DNA of 64,000 nucleotides from assembly GCA_963854835.1 (NCBI GenBank), contig OY978525.1, positions 3,987,501 to 4,051,500 of the forward strand, given 5' to 3'. Positions within the stretch are counted from its first letter, which is position 1. Each line of letters begins with the position of its first letter. This document shows, in pieces, positions 49,255 to 60,923 of the stretch. Below the pieces are notes generated by a model, which did no database searches, had not been told where the DNA came from, and saw nothing but the letters and a program-made list of their open reading frames with translations. The stretch is from Megamerina dolium (Eukaryota > Arthropoda > Insecta > Diptera > Megamerinidae). The translations under genes and the position numbers were made by a program.

Positions 49255-51469
49255 ATATTTAATAAATTAACTTATATCTAATGTAGCCACATAACTGTAT
49301 TTACTTAATAACATACGGACACATCTCCATAATTAATTTTAGCAGCTGCGAAGGATTTAGGTCGGATTTCCCTTGTATATCTTTTACATCATAAATATGC
49401 AGAGTTTACTAGAATGGGCATACTTCTATTAGTAGACTTTCAACAGCAAAGAAAAAGGTGATACGGCCTTCTATGTTTTTTTTGTTGCACAAACCTGTAG
49501 AAAGAGCCTATTATGGTAATTTTTTTTAGTGTGACAATCGCCAATTGCTGATATGCGGGCATAATTAAATAGAATCCACGCTTGTCATTCTAAAATAAAA
49601 ATGTAAATTTGAATCTGATGTTCAAAGGTGACAAGTTTTTCATATGCATAAATGTTGGAATATACGATTTCTAACTTTTGGTAAGTTGAGTAAAAAATGT
49701 GTGAAAAATGAGTTTTTAGAGGAAACTAGCATAAAATAAAAATTTTGTAATTATAATTTAACAAAGTAATTGTCTCGAATTTCAGAAACATCCAGAAGGT
49801 ATGTATGTATGTGTATGAAAATAAGTTTATGATATTTTATGTTAGTAAAGCTATTTGGAAAAAGTAGCAAACAATTCTTTCCGTTTTGATTAATATTTAA
49901 ATATTTTTGTTCATCCTAAAAGTATGCATGCAAAAATTAAATGATTAAAAATAGAAATACCACACGGTATATAGATGAAGGTAGAGCAATTAAGATTGAG
50001 TTCTCACCTCTGAATATTAAAAACATGTGGTTGACAATATAGAAAACATTCACAAAGAAAAAACGCTTGATTATGTGCAAGTAATGTGACAAAAAGTGTT
50101 GCGAGTATTGTCAAAATCATATTTCCAATGTGTTTCTTGTTCTTAATATTATAACTCAATTGTGGTAATGCTATACCTTCACCGTAAGGCATCCGGTATA
50201 TTATTATTCTATGCTGACAACCCTGTGGAAAAGAAAACAAAAACACTCGTTTGCTGTTTGCTTGTTTGCTTTGTTTGCCATTCGCTATTGGTGCTTGATT
50301 CCAGTCGGTCGTGGTGCACGGATTGTTTGCGTTGTGACTTGATTATTTATTATTTTTTCTAAGAATATTGCATAAATTGCGCTGTAGCCATGTGTGTTTG
50401 TGTTATAAATTATTAGGTAGTGAGAAAATAAAAAAATAAAAATTGGCAATATTCATCAATACTGAAATGCGTAATTGACTAAATGTGCATCGAGAAAAAA
50501 CTGTGAAATACTACAAATTAGATACATACCTTACATGTGATACATAAAGCAGATCATCTGTGTACTGTGCGAATTTGTACAAGTGTGAGTGTAATCAATT
50601 ACTATTTACTTTTTTTATTTACTATTTATTTATGATTTCATATATTTATTACATTTCATTCATTACACTGTCGAATTAGAATTATCATTTTTATTTTGCT
50701 TTTCGTTTTCGCATTTGTTTTGTATACATGTACGTATCTATGTATTTTTCGTTTTCTTTATAATTTTTTTTGCGCGTTTACATTTAAGCAAGGTTTTTTT
50801 TTCAAGCAGAATATGATATTGTTGGCTAGTTGGTAGCAAATTCAAAAATTTGTTGGTAAATGGTTTTTAAATTGACATTTCATGTGTTACGGATTATGAG
50901 GGATTTGCTCTTTTATAATAATCCCTTATATTAGAAGCAGTGGCTTATAGTAAATGTATAGAATTAGTGGAATGTATGGTGAATACTTGAAATAAGTGAT
51001 AATTATAGAAGATAATATATCTAGTTGAGGACCACTATAGATCAATTCCACTCTATGAGTGAACTATTATGCACCCTGCCTATAAGGCAATATAGGTCGT
51101 TGATTTCTTTTAGAAATTGGAGTAGGTGTTTATATGCATAATTCTTGTAGTTCACGCTATATTTGGAAACTTTTGAATGTTAAATATTTGAATTTAATTT
51201 TCTACTAATTGTGGTCTTAAAAATATCAAATAAATTGGCTCATTGTATTTTTGGCTACAAGAAGATGAAAATATTTTGCTCAACCATTGTGCAATTTAAC
51301 GTATGTATGCATTATGGACTTTCATTCTAATCATTTAAAAAAGATTAATATATTTTGTACTACATTTATAGAGCTTGGTGGGTAAACAAATTCCCTTAGA
51401 AATAGTATATAATCTAAGAAACGATATTTTACATACCATCAAGTCCCCATAATGATTTCCTGAGTTATT
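49255..51469. other. Intergenic stretch after mip40
   Basis: No coding exon is supported. About 50.2-50.6 kb is less repetitive and may hold a non-coding first exon (separate entry). The rest is AT-rich. Confidence 0.4.
50250..50584 (+). promoter_or_regulatory. Candidate non-coding first exon of a downstream gene
   Basis: A GC-richer patch (CCAGTCGGTCGTGGTGCACG at about 50302-50321) is followed by about 260 bp without long simple repeats and then a strong donor motif, GTGAGT, at 50585. The layout resembles a 5' UTR exon leading into a long intron, but no coding exon on the plus strand follows in the window. Weak. Confidence 0.2.
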
Positions 51470-51985
51470 TCCCTGCATAAAATTATGCGACTAATCTCTA
51501 AAGAGAGTAGTCCAGGATTAGTCTCTTTAGATATCAATCGGAGATTAGACTCAAATCGGTCTCTTTAGAGATGCGTTGTGGATCAATTTTTAAATTAATT
51601 AATATATTTAGAGATTCACTTCGCACTTGCAATTGATTCGCTTTTAAGTCTTTACCCAGGTTCAATTATAAATATTTTGATTCGAATAGCGGTGTAGAAC
51701 AAAAATGAGTAAATTGTCAAATAATTGAAATGAAAATGTACTTGAGAATTATAGTGCATTGAATGAAAATTTCTAACCGTGCGTCTAATCTATTTATAGA
51801 AGATGAGTAATCCACATTTTTACCCATCTGGATATAAAAGGGTACAATTAGTCTCTTCATAGAACATGCTCGAACAAAAGGGAACAGTTCATTCCATAAA
51901 AAAGAGATCAAAATTGCGATTAGTCGCATATGCCTTTGCGACTGATCTCTTACACATCCCGGATATGTCGCATTTTTTGCAGGGA
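51470..51985. mobile_element. MITE-like element, 516 bp, with TTATT flanks
   Basis: TCCCTGCATAAAATTATGCGAC at the left and GTCGCATTTTTTGCAGGGA at the right are inverted copies; perfect over TCCCTGCA and ATGCGAC with a small gap between. TTATT occurs immediately outside both ends (51465-51469 and 51986-51990), a possible 5-bp target duplication. Inside, GACTAATCTCT and TAGTCTCTTTAGA motifs repeat in both orientations near both ends. No coding capacity. Confidence 0.6.
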
Positions 51986-51990
51986 TTATT

Positions 51991-52925
51991 CAAGATTTGC
52001 ACGCACTTACGTATATATATATTTTCAATGTATATTATACATATATAGTATATGCCTTTGTCTTATTATTAAACGTGAGGGATTGTTCTTTAATCTTATA
52101 TTTTATACATCCACTATGTATTACTATCTATCTAAAAATAGCAACTTGAATATATGTGAATATTTGTATGATAGAGTTCTATCTTTTTGTGTTTGTTTTC
52201 TTGTTAATTCACTTTATTGTATTATTTCTTATAGTCATTATATACCTATACCTATTATATTATCAATAGGGGTTCTGTGTAAGTACCTACCACTAAATAA
52301 AAATTTCTTAATATTGAGGAAAATTATATATAGAATAGAAAAAAAAAAATTAATTCAGTGACTGTAATTATTTTAAGCTATGTACCTGCATTTAAAAAAA
52401 TACGATATTTATAAATCAGTTTTTTTTTGCCTTGGAAATTTCAATCGGACCTATTGTGACCAAACTTTTCGTATGAACATTTTCATTTGTCAGCAATCTG
52501 ACAAAAAGAGAAAAATTTTTTACGCGAAAATTTGTTAACGATATACCTGAATATTTTTAAAATTCTCCATATTTTGTTTAAAAATAAAATTTCTATTGTT
52601 GCTCATAGAAATGATTTATGAGCTTTCTACTAATTTCTATTCAGAAAAGAAGATTATATATGTTTTATGATATTTATGTGAAATAAAAATCACGATAGAC
52701 GTTATTGTGACTTTTTTTTTTTTTTTTGATTTTTTGTTTTTCATTTGTAATTCATTGTCATTATCGTGGAGATTTGTGAGCGATTTGATTTTTAAAAACA
52801 ATTTTTTAACTCGAAAACCATATTTTATAAACACTTTTTGTTTATTTTCAAACAATTTTACTTATTATTTTTTTTGCATAATACATAAATACCATTAATT
52901 ATCGTACTCAATCACCACAGCTAAT
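51991..52925. other. AT-rich intergenic stretch, nothing recognised
   Basis: Only low-complexity frames are present, rich in Ile, Tyr, Phe and Lys. Confidence 0.5.
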
Positions 52926-53090
52926 CGGTTCTCAGTGAATTTGACAGATTGTAATGTAATAGTAGTTCCAAGAGTTGCATTATTCATTCATACTTCCGCA
53001 TTGTTTACATGTTTCTTTTCCATTTGTTCGCCATTTGGTTATTTTATCGCAATTGAACTATTATGACGTCACAGCTAGAATAATCCTCTC
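52926..53090 (-). repeat. Dispersed repeat R2, copy 2
   Basis: It is the reverse complement of the 38123-38283 repeat, with matching ends CGGTTCTCAGTGAA and TCCTCTC and the shared core GCATTGTTTACAT and TTGTTCGCCAT. The two copies are 14.6 kb apart in opposite orientation. Confidence 0.75.
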
Positions 53091-53559
53091 TGGTGGGTGC
53101 AATTTTCTTTTTTATCATTTTTGCTCAATCACAGCACTTTTTTTGTTTTCTTTCTTTGTTCTCTTTCGTCGTCATTAAAAATGAACATGGCGCTAAAAAA
53201 GTGACGCGATTCCAGAAATTTATTATTTTTTTTTCTGCATTTATTACATGAACTTCTGTAATTGATCCATGCTATGGTCCTATAGGTTTAGTTGTTGTTG
53301 TTGTTGTAGCAGAAAGAATACGGAAATGCTTTGTTTTGTTCCCTTACAAAGCATTTCGATATTTTGATGAGATACGTAGACCTTGGTCTACCACGTGGTC
53401 GAGTATTTCCGGACCATAACAGGCCATTTAATAAGTGTGCAGAATGACACATAGATGATGTTACTAGAATTCTTTCCATATGATTTTGATTGAGTTCTAA
53501 CCTAATGATCGACACGTCATAAAATTGACAACAATCTGACAATTGGTTCGTGTGTTATA

Positions 53560-54244
53560 GCATTTTGTGTGAAGCAACTTTTGTTATTAAAAATTAAAGT
53601 GAATTTTGTGTTTTGATCGAGTATTGCTTTTTGATGAAAAGAAAAACAGTGAAAACCAAACAATGGCAAACAATACAAATGATAGAATAGTGGATTGCTG
53701 AATTTAAACGTGGTCGTACCAGCACAAACGATATAGAACGCAGTGGACGCCCAAATTCCAGAAAACATAAAAAAAATCCACAAATTGTTTATGAACGATC
53801 GCAAATTGAAGGTGCACGAGCTAGCTGCCACCGTAAAGATATGAGATGGTAGTGTGTTTACCATTTTTGCACGAACATTTGGGTATGCGAAAGCTCTGTG
53901 CAAAATGGGTGCCGCATATTGTTTTACCAAGACAATGCTCCGTGTTACAAATCGATGAAAACGATGACAAAAGTGAATGAATTGGACTTTGAATTACTTT
54001 CCCATCCACCGTATTTTCCAGATTTTGCCCAGCCAGCGAGTTTTTCTTGTTTTCAGATCACAAGAGAATGCTTTCTGGAAAGAAATTTAAGTCCGATGAT
54101 GCAGTATTCGCTGAAACTGAGGCCTACTTTGACGAGAAAGAGAAATCGTACTATAAAAGTACTATGTTGAATAATAAAATCGAGTTTTGTCAAAATTTTG
54201 TTATTTTTATACTTTTCCTACGGACTTATTGCATGGCCTATTAG
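53560..54244 (+). pseudogene. Decayed mariner transposon (D34D type), internally deleted
   Basis: The 5' part (about 53640-53850) encodes in shifting frames the mariner N-terminal region (FKRGRTSTND, ERSGRP, NDRKLKVHELAATVK). It then jumps to the C-terminal half (LFYQDNAPC, HPPYFPDFA, FSDHKRMLSGKKF, ETEAYFDEKEKSYYKS). The middle of the transposase, including the first catalytic Asp region, is missing. A frameshift lies near 54030, where the third catalytic Asp should be. TAATAGGCC at the right end (about 54235-54244, reverse strand) may be the remnant terminus; no matching left end was found. Confidence 0.85.
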
Positions 54245-54654
54245 ACCCGTCCATTCTTCTGAAGCATGAGTTGAGTGATTTTCATAGTTTGACTGCTACT
54301 GTCATTTCGATTTATTATATCTAACAACAGACATTTTAATTAGTTATTTAAAACAAATTTATCTACTTCATATATACTGCAGATAAATGCAAACGTTCCA
54401 CATGTTCCTAAATCAATATTTGAATTTTTTCTATTTTCATTATTATTCAGTTTGTTTTGTGCAATTTTTCCATCATTTTTGCTTTAAACATTTATTTATT
54501 AAATATTCGTTTTTTGCGATTTTTCTTTGCTAATTGGGTTAATGAACTTCGTATACAAAATTGTTGCAAAAATTTTGCATATAATATGAACGATATAATC
54601 ACACTATAAGAATATCATAGAGAAATGAATAGAAACAAAATATGATTACCTGTT

Positions 54655-54900
54655 CACGCTGTTACTATCTCACAATTTTTCGTCGATCGTATGCTATCTC
54701 TCTCTTTTTCGTTTTGTTTTCATTTTTTTTTTCAGTCACACATAGTGTACGCCAACTGGCCAGATATTCTCACAGGTCGATTTAGCTGATCGTGCTAGAC
54801 GTTTCGTGTTTTCTTAGTGTTTTTGTGATTCTTTTAACTTAATTAGCCGCTCACTGCTTGTGTTTGTTATATTCATGGTTCAATACCGAGCATAGGTATA
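54655..54900 (+). promoter_or_regulatory. Candidate core promoter with initiator TCAGTC
   Basis: A CT-rich tract (GCTATCTCTCTCTTTTTCG, a GAGA-type site on the other strand) is followed at 54733 by TTTCAGTCACAC, a good fly initiator (TCAGTC), and a GC-richer stretch. AGATAT, a DPE-type hexamer, lies one base off the standard +28 position. There is no downstream coding exon in the window. The polypyrimidine/CAG could equally be a splice acceptor. Confidence 0.22.
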
Positions 54901-55513
54901 TTTATACATAATTCGTGTTTTTGCTATCTATCTTATCAGTAAAGCCTTTAAAATAGAACAATTTCTTTGCAATTTAGCTGGAATTTTGTGAATATATTGT
55001 ATGTGAATTGTTTGTGCTCTCTCCCATATTGGAAAAAAAATGTTGCTAATTGTGTGATATTGTTTTCAACATTAGTAGTGTGAAAATCCATATACAGCTT
55101 CAAAATTAAGACATTTTGTTGTATTTCTCTAAACAATATTGTCTTTCTTAAATGATATTGAAAAAGAAGACTGTTAGATAAAATTTACACAGGCTTGTAG
55201 ATTTATGACGAAAGCAAGACTTATGTTATCAAATCTAAACTCCCTGAAATTGTTACAACACCATAAAATAGCTCAGAACGAGCTTCACTTTTTATGCATT
55301 ATGGATGTAGTCCTTAATCTCATAAAAAAAATGTACTTTGTGGACTTTTGGAGATATAATTTGATATTTTTTTTTTTGTTTTTTTTTGAAGTTAATTATA
55401 CTACTTGACCTTATCTTGAACAAAAATTTCCAACTTGTTTTTCTGGTCAGGTTTTCGAAATACAACTTGAAAAAATTTTTTTTTTTTACTTTTCTCGAAA
55501 GTATTATTACTAA

Positions 55514-56240
55514 CACTGTGACACAATTTCAGCAATTTTTTCTGGTGGCGGAATGATTCCTATTCTGAATGAAAAACCTAGACCCTGGCCACATTTTTGT
55601 TCAATGGCCATATTAAATTTGGAATTTTTTTTTTTTGAATATGTCGAAAAAAGGGTTAAAATTCATATCGCAGCGAAATATGTTGTTTGTGTACATATAG
55701 TAAAATTTTACGAGGAATAATTTTGTAAAATATTTTAACCCATTAGCTCTGTCACAAAAGGGTCGTTTTGACCACTTTTATGGAGAGTTTGAATAAAATG
55801 GCATTTGGGAGGTCGCTAGAGGGTTAAAATGTTCTAGAAAATTATTCGCCGGAAAATTTCACTAGCGTTATTCTCAAACAAAATCTTTATACAAAGAAAG
55901 TCCACAGCAGAAGGTCACTGCAACTTTTTTATGTTTTCTTTTATAGTTTGTTTATAAATATAATTCTAACTCTTTTCGAGGGTGATGCTTCAGCGCTTCG
56001 GACATCAGTATAGCAGCCATTGCCATCATCAAAATCTGAGTCACGCATGATGTCCACATGTGACTTCAGCCTTTCTTTTAGGTTATTCTAAAAACACTCC
56101 GGCAAAATATTCCAAATTATATGAAATTTAAAAAAATTGGGTCTGAGAATGCAAAAAGATTTTTAGGTTTTACTTGATGGGTCTAGGTCTATTATCCTAT
56201 GTTGGAATCATTCCACCCCCACAAATACTGTGTCACTGTG
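55514..56240. mobile_element. TAA-flanked inverted-repeat element, 727 bp
   Basis: CACTGTGACACA at the left and TGTGTCACTGTG at the right are inverted (11 of 12). A second inverted block, GGAATGATTCC (55547) and GGAATCATTCC (56203), is nested inside. TAA occurs directly outside both ends (55511-55513, 56241-56243), the 3-bp target expected of PIF/Harbinger-type insertions. A minus-strand frame near 56090-55960 reads LKSHVDIMRDSDFDDGNG, a possible remnant of a transposase N-terminus; the class is not proven. Confidence 0.55.
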
Positions 56241-56259
56241 TAATTATACCATATATCTC

Positions 56260-57130
56260 CTGCAAGAAATTTCCAACCTGATTGTAAAAGTTATCCAAAT
56301 ATCTTTAGTATTTAACGTGCAATGAGCTAAAACATGAAAAATTTCGTCTTTTTTAGACCAAAATGATCATTAAAAATCGTGAAAAATATAAATCGTAAAA
56401 ATGGACCAATATTTATATTTTTTACATAGAGCTCGTTTTTTTTTTTTTCAAAGAAAACAAGTGATTACTGAAGAAAATTTACGGATAAATGTCCAAGTTA
56501 TGAACAATTATTTCAAAGAACTGAAATTCAAAAATTTGTCTATATTTTTAATAGAGTTGCAATCAAGCAGGAAATATGTAGGTTTTGGTACTCAAGACCC
56601 CTATGTATTGAGGTGAGGTTATATAAAAATATGCGTGCCTCTAAAAATTGATAGAAATGTGGTGGGGAATATTATTATTGGCGGGGGCGTTAAATATTGA
56701 AAAAAATTGTAGGAAATCGGATAAATAACCCCACAGCTTCCTAGAGCTCTTTCCTAGAGGTATGAAATGTATGGCCGATCCCGATTAATTTTTCCTCCAC
56801 AATATATTTTCGGAACATACTCACTTTCATACCCACCGATCCAGGGGGCTTCCCTGCAGTAATTACGTTTTCTCATAAAATTCTTTCTCAAGAGAGGTAA
56901 TATAGGTGTATATGACCTTCATTAATTTTTGTTATTCAATATTTTCCTCAAACATTGTTATTCCCTACCTCCACTTATTATGGGAACTTCCCTACAAAAT
57001 GAACCAAAAAACCATAAAGTCGAACAATAACACTATATTTGCCCAGGAAACCCTCTAGAGGGATGCAATGTCGAACCGGCCTCCATTACTTTTTCTCTGC
57101 TTCTTATTTTGAGCACACTTAATCACTATT
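56260..57130. repeat. Dispersed AT-rich repeat R3, copy 1, with internal 140-160-bp tandem units
   Basis: Shared with 60050-60910 are ACGTGCAATG, GTGAAAAATATAAAT, GAAGAAAAT, CCAAGTTATGA and CATTAATTTT, in the same order. In the second half three related units start near 56758, 56896 and 57059, each running (A/G)TAT..ATG..C(C)GATT or CATT, then AATTTTT and ACTTCCCT. Non-coding. Confidence 0.55.
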
Positions 57131-57259
57131 CTGCGTCAAATATATTCTTAGGATTCATATTTTTACTGATTATTTTTGTGTATTTTCGATGACCATTTTT
57201 ATCCAAAAAATTGAAATTTTTCGTCATATTTTGGACCAAACTAGACTGATGGAAAATAT

Positions 57260-57490
57260 TTGTAGTAAGGTTTGTTAGTAACAACTTGCCATGAAAAAAG
57301 CTTCTAGAAGAACTCTGTGACAAAGCTCGGGAAAAGTGATGTCACAAGTTTTCTGCCGTTCGGAAGCGGCTAAAATATGTAGGTCCCTTCCAATACTGTC
57401 CAAAATTTAACACGCACAACAGTAATGGAAGAGAAGCTCGGCCAATGAGCCCTTCGGGGCTTTAAGTGCTACAATTTTATTTATTTATTT
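57260..57490 (+). mobile_element. Truncated LINE 3' end (copy c)
   Basis: It carries the full series AACTCTGTGACAAAGCTCGG, GTGATGTCACAAG, TCTGCCGTTCGGAAGCGGC, GTAGGTCC, ACACGCACAACAGTAATGG, GCTCGGCCAATGAGCCC and the tail TTTATTTATTTA. It is nearly identical in order to copy a at 5490-5668 and 145 bp upstream of the maT-like element. Confidence 0.75.
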
Positions 57491-57634
57491 AAGGTTTGTT
57501 AGTTTGGTGGACCCAATGAATATATTTTTAAGCAAAAGTCAAGGTTTTTGCTAGCTTATAATTAAGAAAATTTTGAAAAATTCAAAAAATGCAAACAGAA
57601 TATATATTTTAATCGTTATAATTCGAAATACATA

Positions 57635-58940
57635 CACGGTGTCCAATAAGTTTTAATAAAAATGTTTTTCGCTATATTAAGGAAAGTTGACAAAATGAAT
57701 GGAAAAATTTTATTCAAATGAGTTGTCTTATACATTTTGAAAAATTATAAAAGGTTTTTATTTATTACACCCCCCCTTTGCTTTTTTTACTAAGCCCAAT
57801 CTCTTTTCAAAAGAGTCGCATGCGGCACGTACATGATTCATGGGCATTTCCTCCCATATCTTTTGTAAAGTTTTACGTAGCTGCCCCAAATTTCTTATTT
57901 TATAGTCGTTGAGCTTTGCTGTTATATATCCCCATTCGAAGAAATCCATAGGATTAAGATCAGGGCTGCTTGGTAGCCACTCATCCTTCCTCAAAAAATC
58001 AGCCAAATTCTCTTCGCACCAGTCTTGACAAATTTTTGCAGTATGTGATGGCGCTCCGTCTTGTTGAAAACAATAGTAGTCGTCACCAAACAAGTGTTTG
58101 CAAGCAGGGAGGACTACTGACTTCAAAACGTGCTCTTTGTAGTACCCAGCATTTACTTTGACCCCTTTTTCAATAAAAACAAGCGGAAATTTACCCCTCT
58201 TGCAAAATCCGCCCTAAACCATGATCGAGAGAGCACTCTGATATCTGGGGACAAATAATTCTGATTCAGGAACATCCTACAATGAAACAGCCCATACTCG
58301 GTCGTTCTGTGCATTATGCGATTGCTGCAACACGAAAAGTTTTTCATCAGAAAATACGAACTCGTCGCCACCGTGCCAAGCCTGAATACTGCTGACTCTT
58401 TCAGTTCTCTTGACCTTCGAAGAAATGGAAACGCCGTGAATTTTTTGTTTTTTGTACGGTTTAAGTCCAACATCTTTTTTTAAAAGCAAATGAGCAGATG
58501 ACTTGCTTATTTTTAAAGAGGCAGCGATTTTTCTCACGGAGCGGCACCTTTTTCGTCGAATTTGCTCTCTTACAATTTTGATATTGCTCTTCGTCCGGGC
58601 AGTGCGTGGACGGCCACTTTTCGGTCGATTTTCAGTAGACCCAGTTTCCTTAAATCGTTTTATGGTCTTATAAACAAAATCGCACTTGATTCCACCTTGT
58701 TTCAATGATTTGAAAATTGCATATGGCTTTATGCCTCGCAAAAATTGATTAATAATTACTTCGCGCACGTTCTTCATCGTTTTTATTTAACTCAACTACA
58801 GCTGAAATGAAATGAATTCTATGACACGCTGCTCAGAAATCTAACGGGATTTCATATATGTCAAAATAAAAACATACGCCTACTTTCTGTTATTTAAAAT
58901 TAACGGAAAACATATTTATTAAAACTTATTGGACACCGTG
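57635..58940 (-). mobile_element. Mariner/maT-like transposon, 1306 bp
   Basis: The ends CACGGTGTCCAATAAGTTTT followed by AATAAA form an inverted repeat of about 28 bp or more with few differences. They are flanked by TA (57633-57634 and 58941-58942), the standard target. The transposase frame fills the element on the minus strand (separate entry). The size is typical of mariner-class elements (about 1.3 kb). Confidence 0.92.
57758..58777 (-). pseudogene. maT-like (D37D) transposase with two premature stops
   Basis: One reading frame of 340 codons runs from ATG 58777 to the stop ending at 57758. It is interrupted only by stops at codon 167 (58277-58279) and codon 188 (58214-58216, TAG where the family has Trp in MVWG). 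The N-terminal part shows two helix-turn-helix segments and the basic SGRPRTARTK link. The catalytic residues are D144 (FSDEK), D240 (FQQDGAPSH) and D278 (NPMDFFEWG), with 37 residues between the last two by my count. That spacing is the maT-type D37D rather than D34D of classical mariner or D34E of Tc1. No frameshift is visible. The inactivation is recent, or the stops are population variants or assembly errors. Confidence 0.88.
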
Positions 58941-58942
58941 TA

Positions 58943-60049
58943 TATTTGATTCGTACTGTTTTGTAGTTCCTCGGTAGACATTAGGAAGTACCTTTGTGCT
59001 TTTATAAATCGAGCTCCACCTTGGTTAATTTGTTTAATTTTTGTCTGCAAAATAACTTTGGCCTTTTTATGTTTTAAATATGAATAATTTGTATATTCAA
59101 TATGCACCATCTAAATATCATAAGTTTCATTATAAATTCTCTACACGTATTCGTACGATTTGTGCTCTATGAGTATACAGGGGTATCTCCATATTTTATG
59201 TATATTAATTAATTTTAATTCAAATCAAATCAATTCAGTAGTCTTCAATTCAAATACGTCTTAGTATTTGAATTTATAGCTTTTAGGAGTTTTCATTATA
59301 AATGCATACAAGTACCAAAATGGCGTTAACAATTTGTCCATACGTACGTACGTATTCGCTTAAAGTAATAGTGATTGTTATGAAATTATCATTGCTCTTG
59401 TTTACGTTTGAAGCTCGTCGCGTTTGTTAATAACACCAGTGAGTGGAGTGTATGACGTAATTTTGATCACTCTGAGTCAATATGCGCCAGTAATTGTACT
59501 TAAATATTGTTTAAAGTTTTCATTGTGTGTATTTTATGTGAAACCAGTTTTTTTTTTCTATCTCCTCTTGGTTCGCTACTATACAAAATATACAATAACA
59601 TCTTTGGGGGTAGAGTGATCACTTTATACTTAATATACATTTAATATATATTGTGGTTTTGTATAATATATGAACTTCTTTTTTTTTTTTTTAAATTTTA
59701 ATCTCTTATTTTTGACTACTGTAGCGAACAATGTACTGTTTTGTATATGTAGTGGTGTTGCCAATCCCGTGATTCCAATTAAAATGTTGTAACGAAAACA
59801 TGAAGATTAGCTGTGATGGATTTTTAGTAAAAAAAAAAAATTATTTTGCGTAATTTCCTAATCAAAAACAGAAATAGGAGTTTTCCATAATAAAAATCGA
59901 CCCTCCAAAACATTATTGATGCGTCCATTTTTATTTTAAATGGATTTAGAATGGAGTTTGTATTTCTTCTCTCTATTTTTTTTTAAAGGCAATTTGAATT
60001 TAGACGATATCTTGAGCAAAAAGCTATCAATATGATTAAAAAAAGGTAT
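58943..60049. other. AT-rich intergenic stretch, nothing recognised
   Basis: It contains an (ACGT)n run near 59342 (TACGTACGTACGTATTCG) and AT-rich low-complexity sequence. No gene is supported. Confidence 0.5.
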
Positions 60050-60910
60050 CGAAATAATATTTATCCAAGTAATATTTTCAATTGGTCTAGTACTTTACGT
60101 GCAATGTGCAGAAATATGAGAAAAATTGTTCATCCATACATAAAATTTACTAAAAAATTGTGAAAAATATAAATCTCAAAAAATAAAAATATATTCATAT
60201 TTTTCTCTCTATAGATTTGAGGTTTTTTTTTTACAAATAAAGCAAAGTACCGATGAAGAAAATCTATGGATACCCAAGTTATGAGGTTATTATGTCAAAG
60301 TACTGACATTTCTAAATTTTTAATCGAAACGATCAATAAATCCATAACTGTCTAGGAAACCCAAGGAACATATTGCATTTCGATAAGTGTCTATAGAAGT
60401 TATTTCCACTTCGCTTTTTCCTTCGTAAAGGCTTTATGGAAGCAATTTTCGCTGAGAAATTATTGAGCTGTTTGAAGCTACATATTTTTAAGAGCGATGC
60501 TCAATTGTATAAGCAAACTGCTATACAACTTTTTTGTTTTTTTTTTTACCTAAATACCAATTAGAAGCCCTATAGATGTGGCTTCACGAAATAATTTCCA
60601 TCCAGTAGCTCAGCGGATGTTTAATAAAGTTCTTCCTCTAAAACTGCTATAAATCTTGTGAATTCTTTTCCTAAAGACCAATTGGAAAACTCTTTTCAAC
60701 GATTGATTCAAACTGCCTTGAGGAATCGGTACGTAATCCTTGTAGCAGCAAGCACTTGTATTTTAGTCTTCTGGAAGTACAAATTGTAACTTGGGAACAC
60801 CTCTACAGTGAGGTCAAATGTATAACTGCCCTCATTAATTTTACTCCCACAATACTTTTTTGTCGAAATATATACCCCATATTTCCATCTCTTAGTGGGG
60901 ATCCCCACTT
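60050..60910. repeat. Dispersed AT-rich repeat R3, copy 2
   Basis: It matches 56260-57130 in order and orientation (TTTACGTGCAATG, TTGTGAAAAATATAAAT, GATGAAGAAAAT, CCAAGTTATGAGG; later CCCTCATTAATTTTACTCCC and GGGGATCCCC). Its right end is cut by the element starting at 60924. Confidence 0.5.
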
Positions 60911-60923
60911 ACAAGTTATAATT

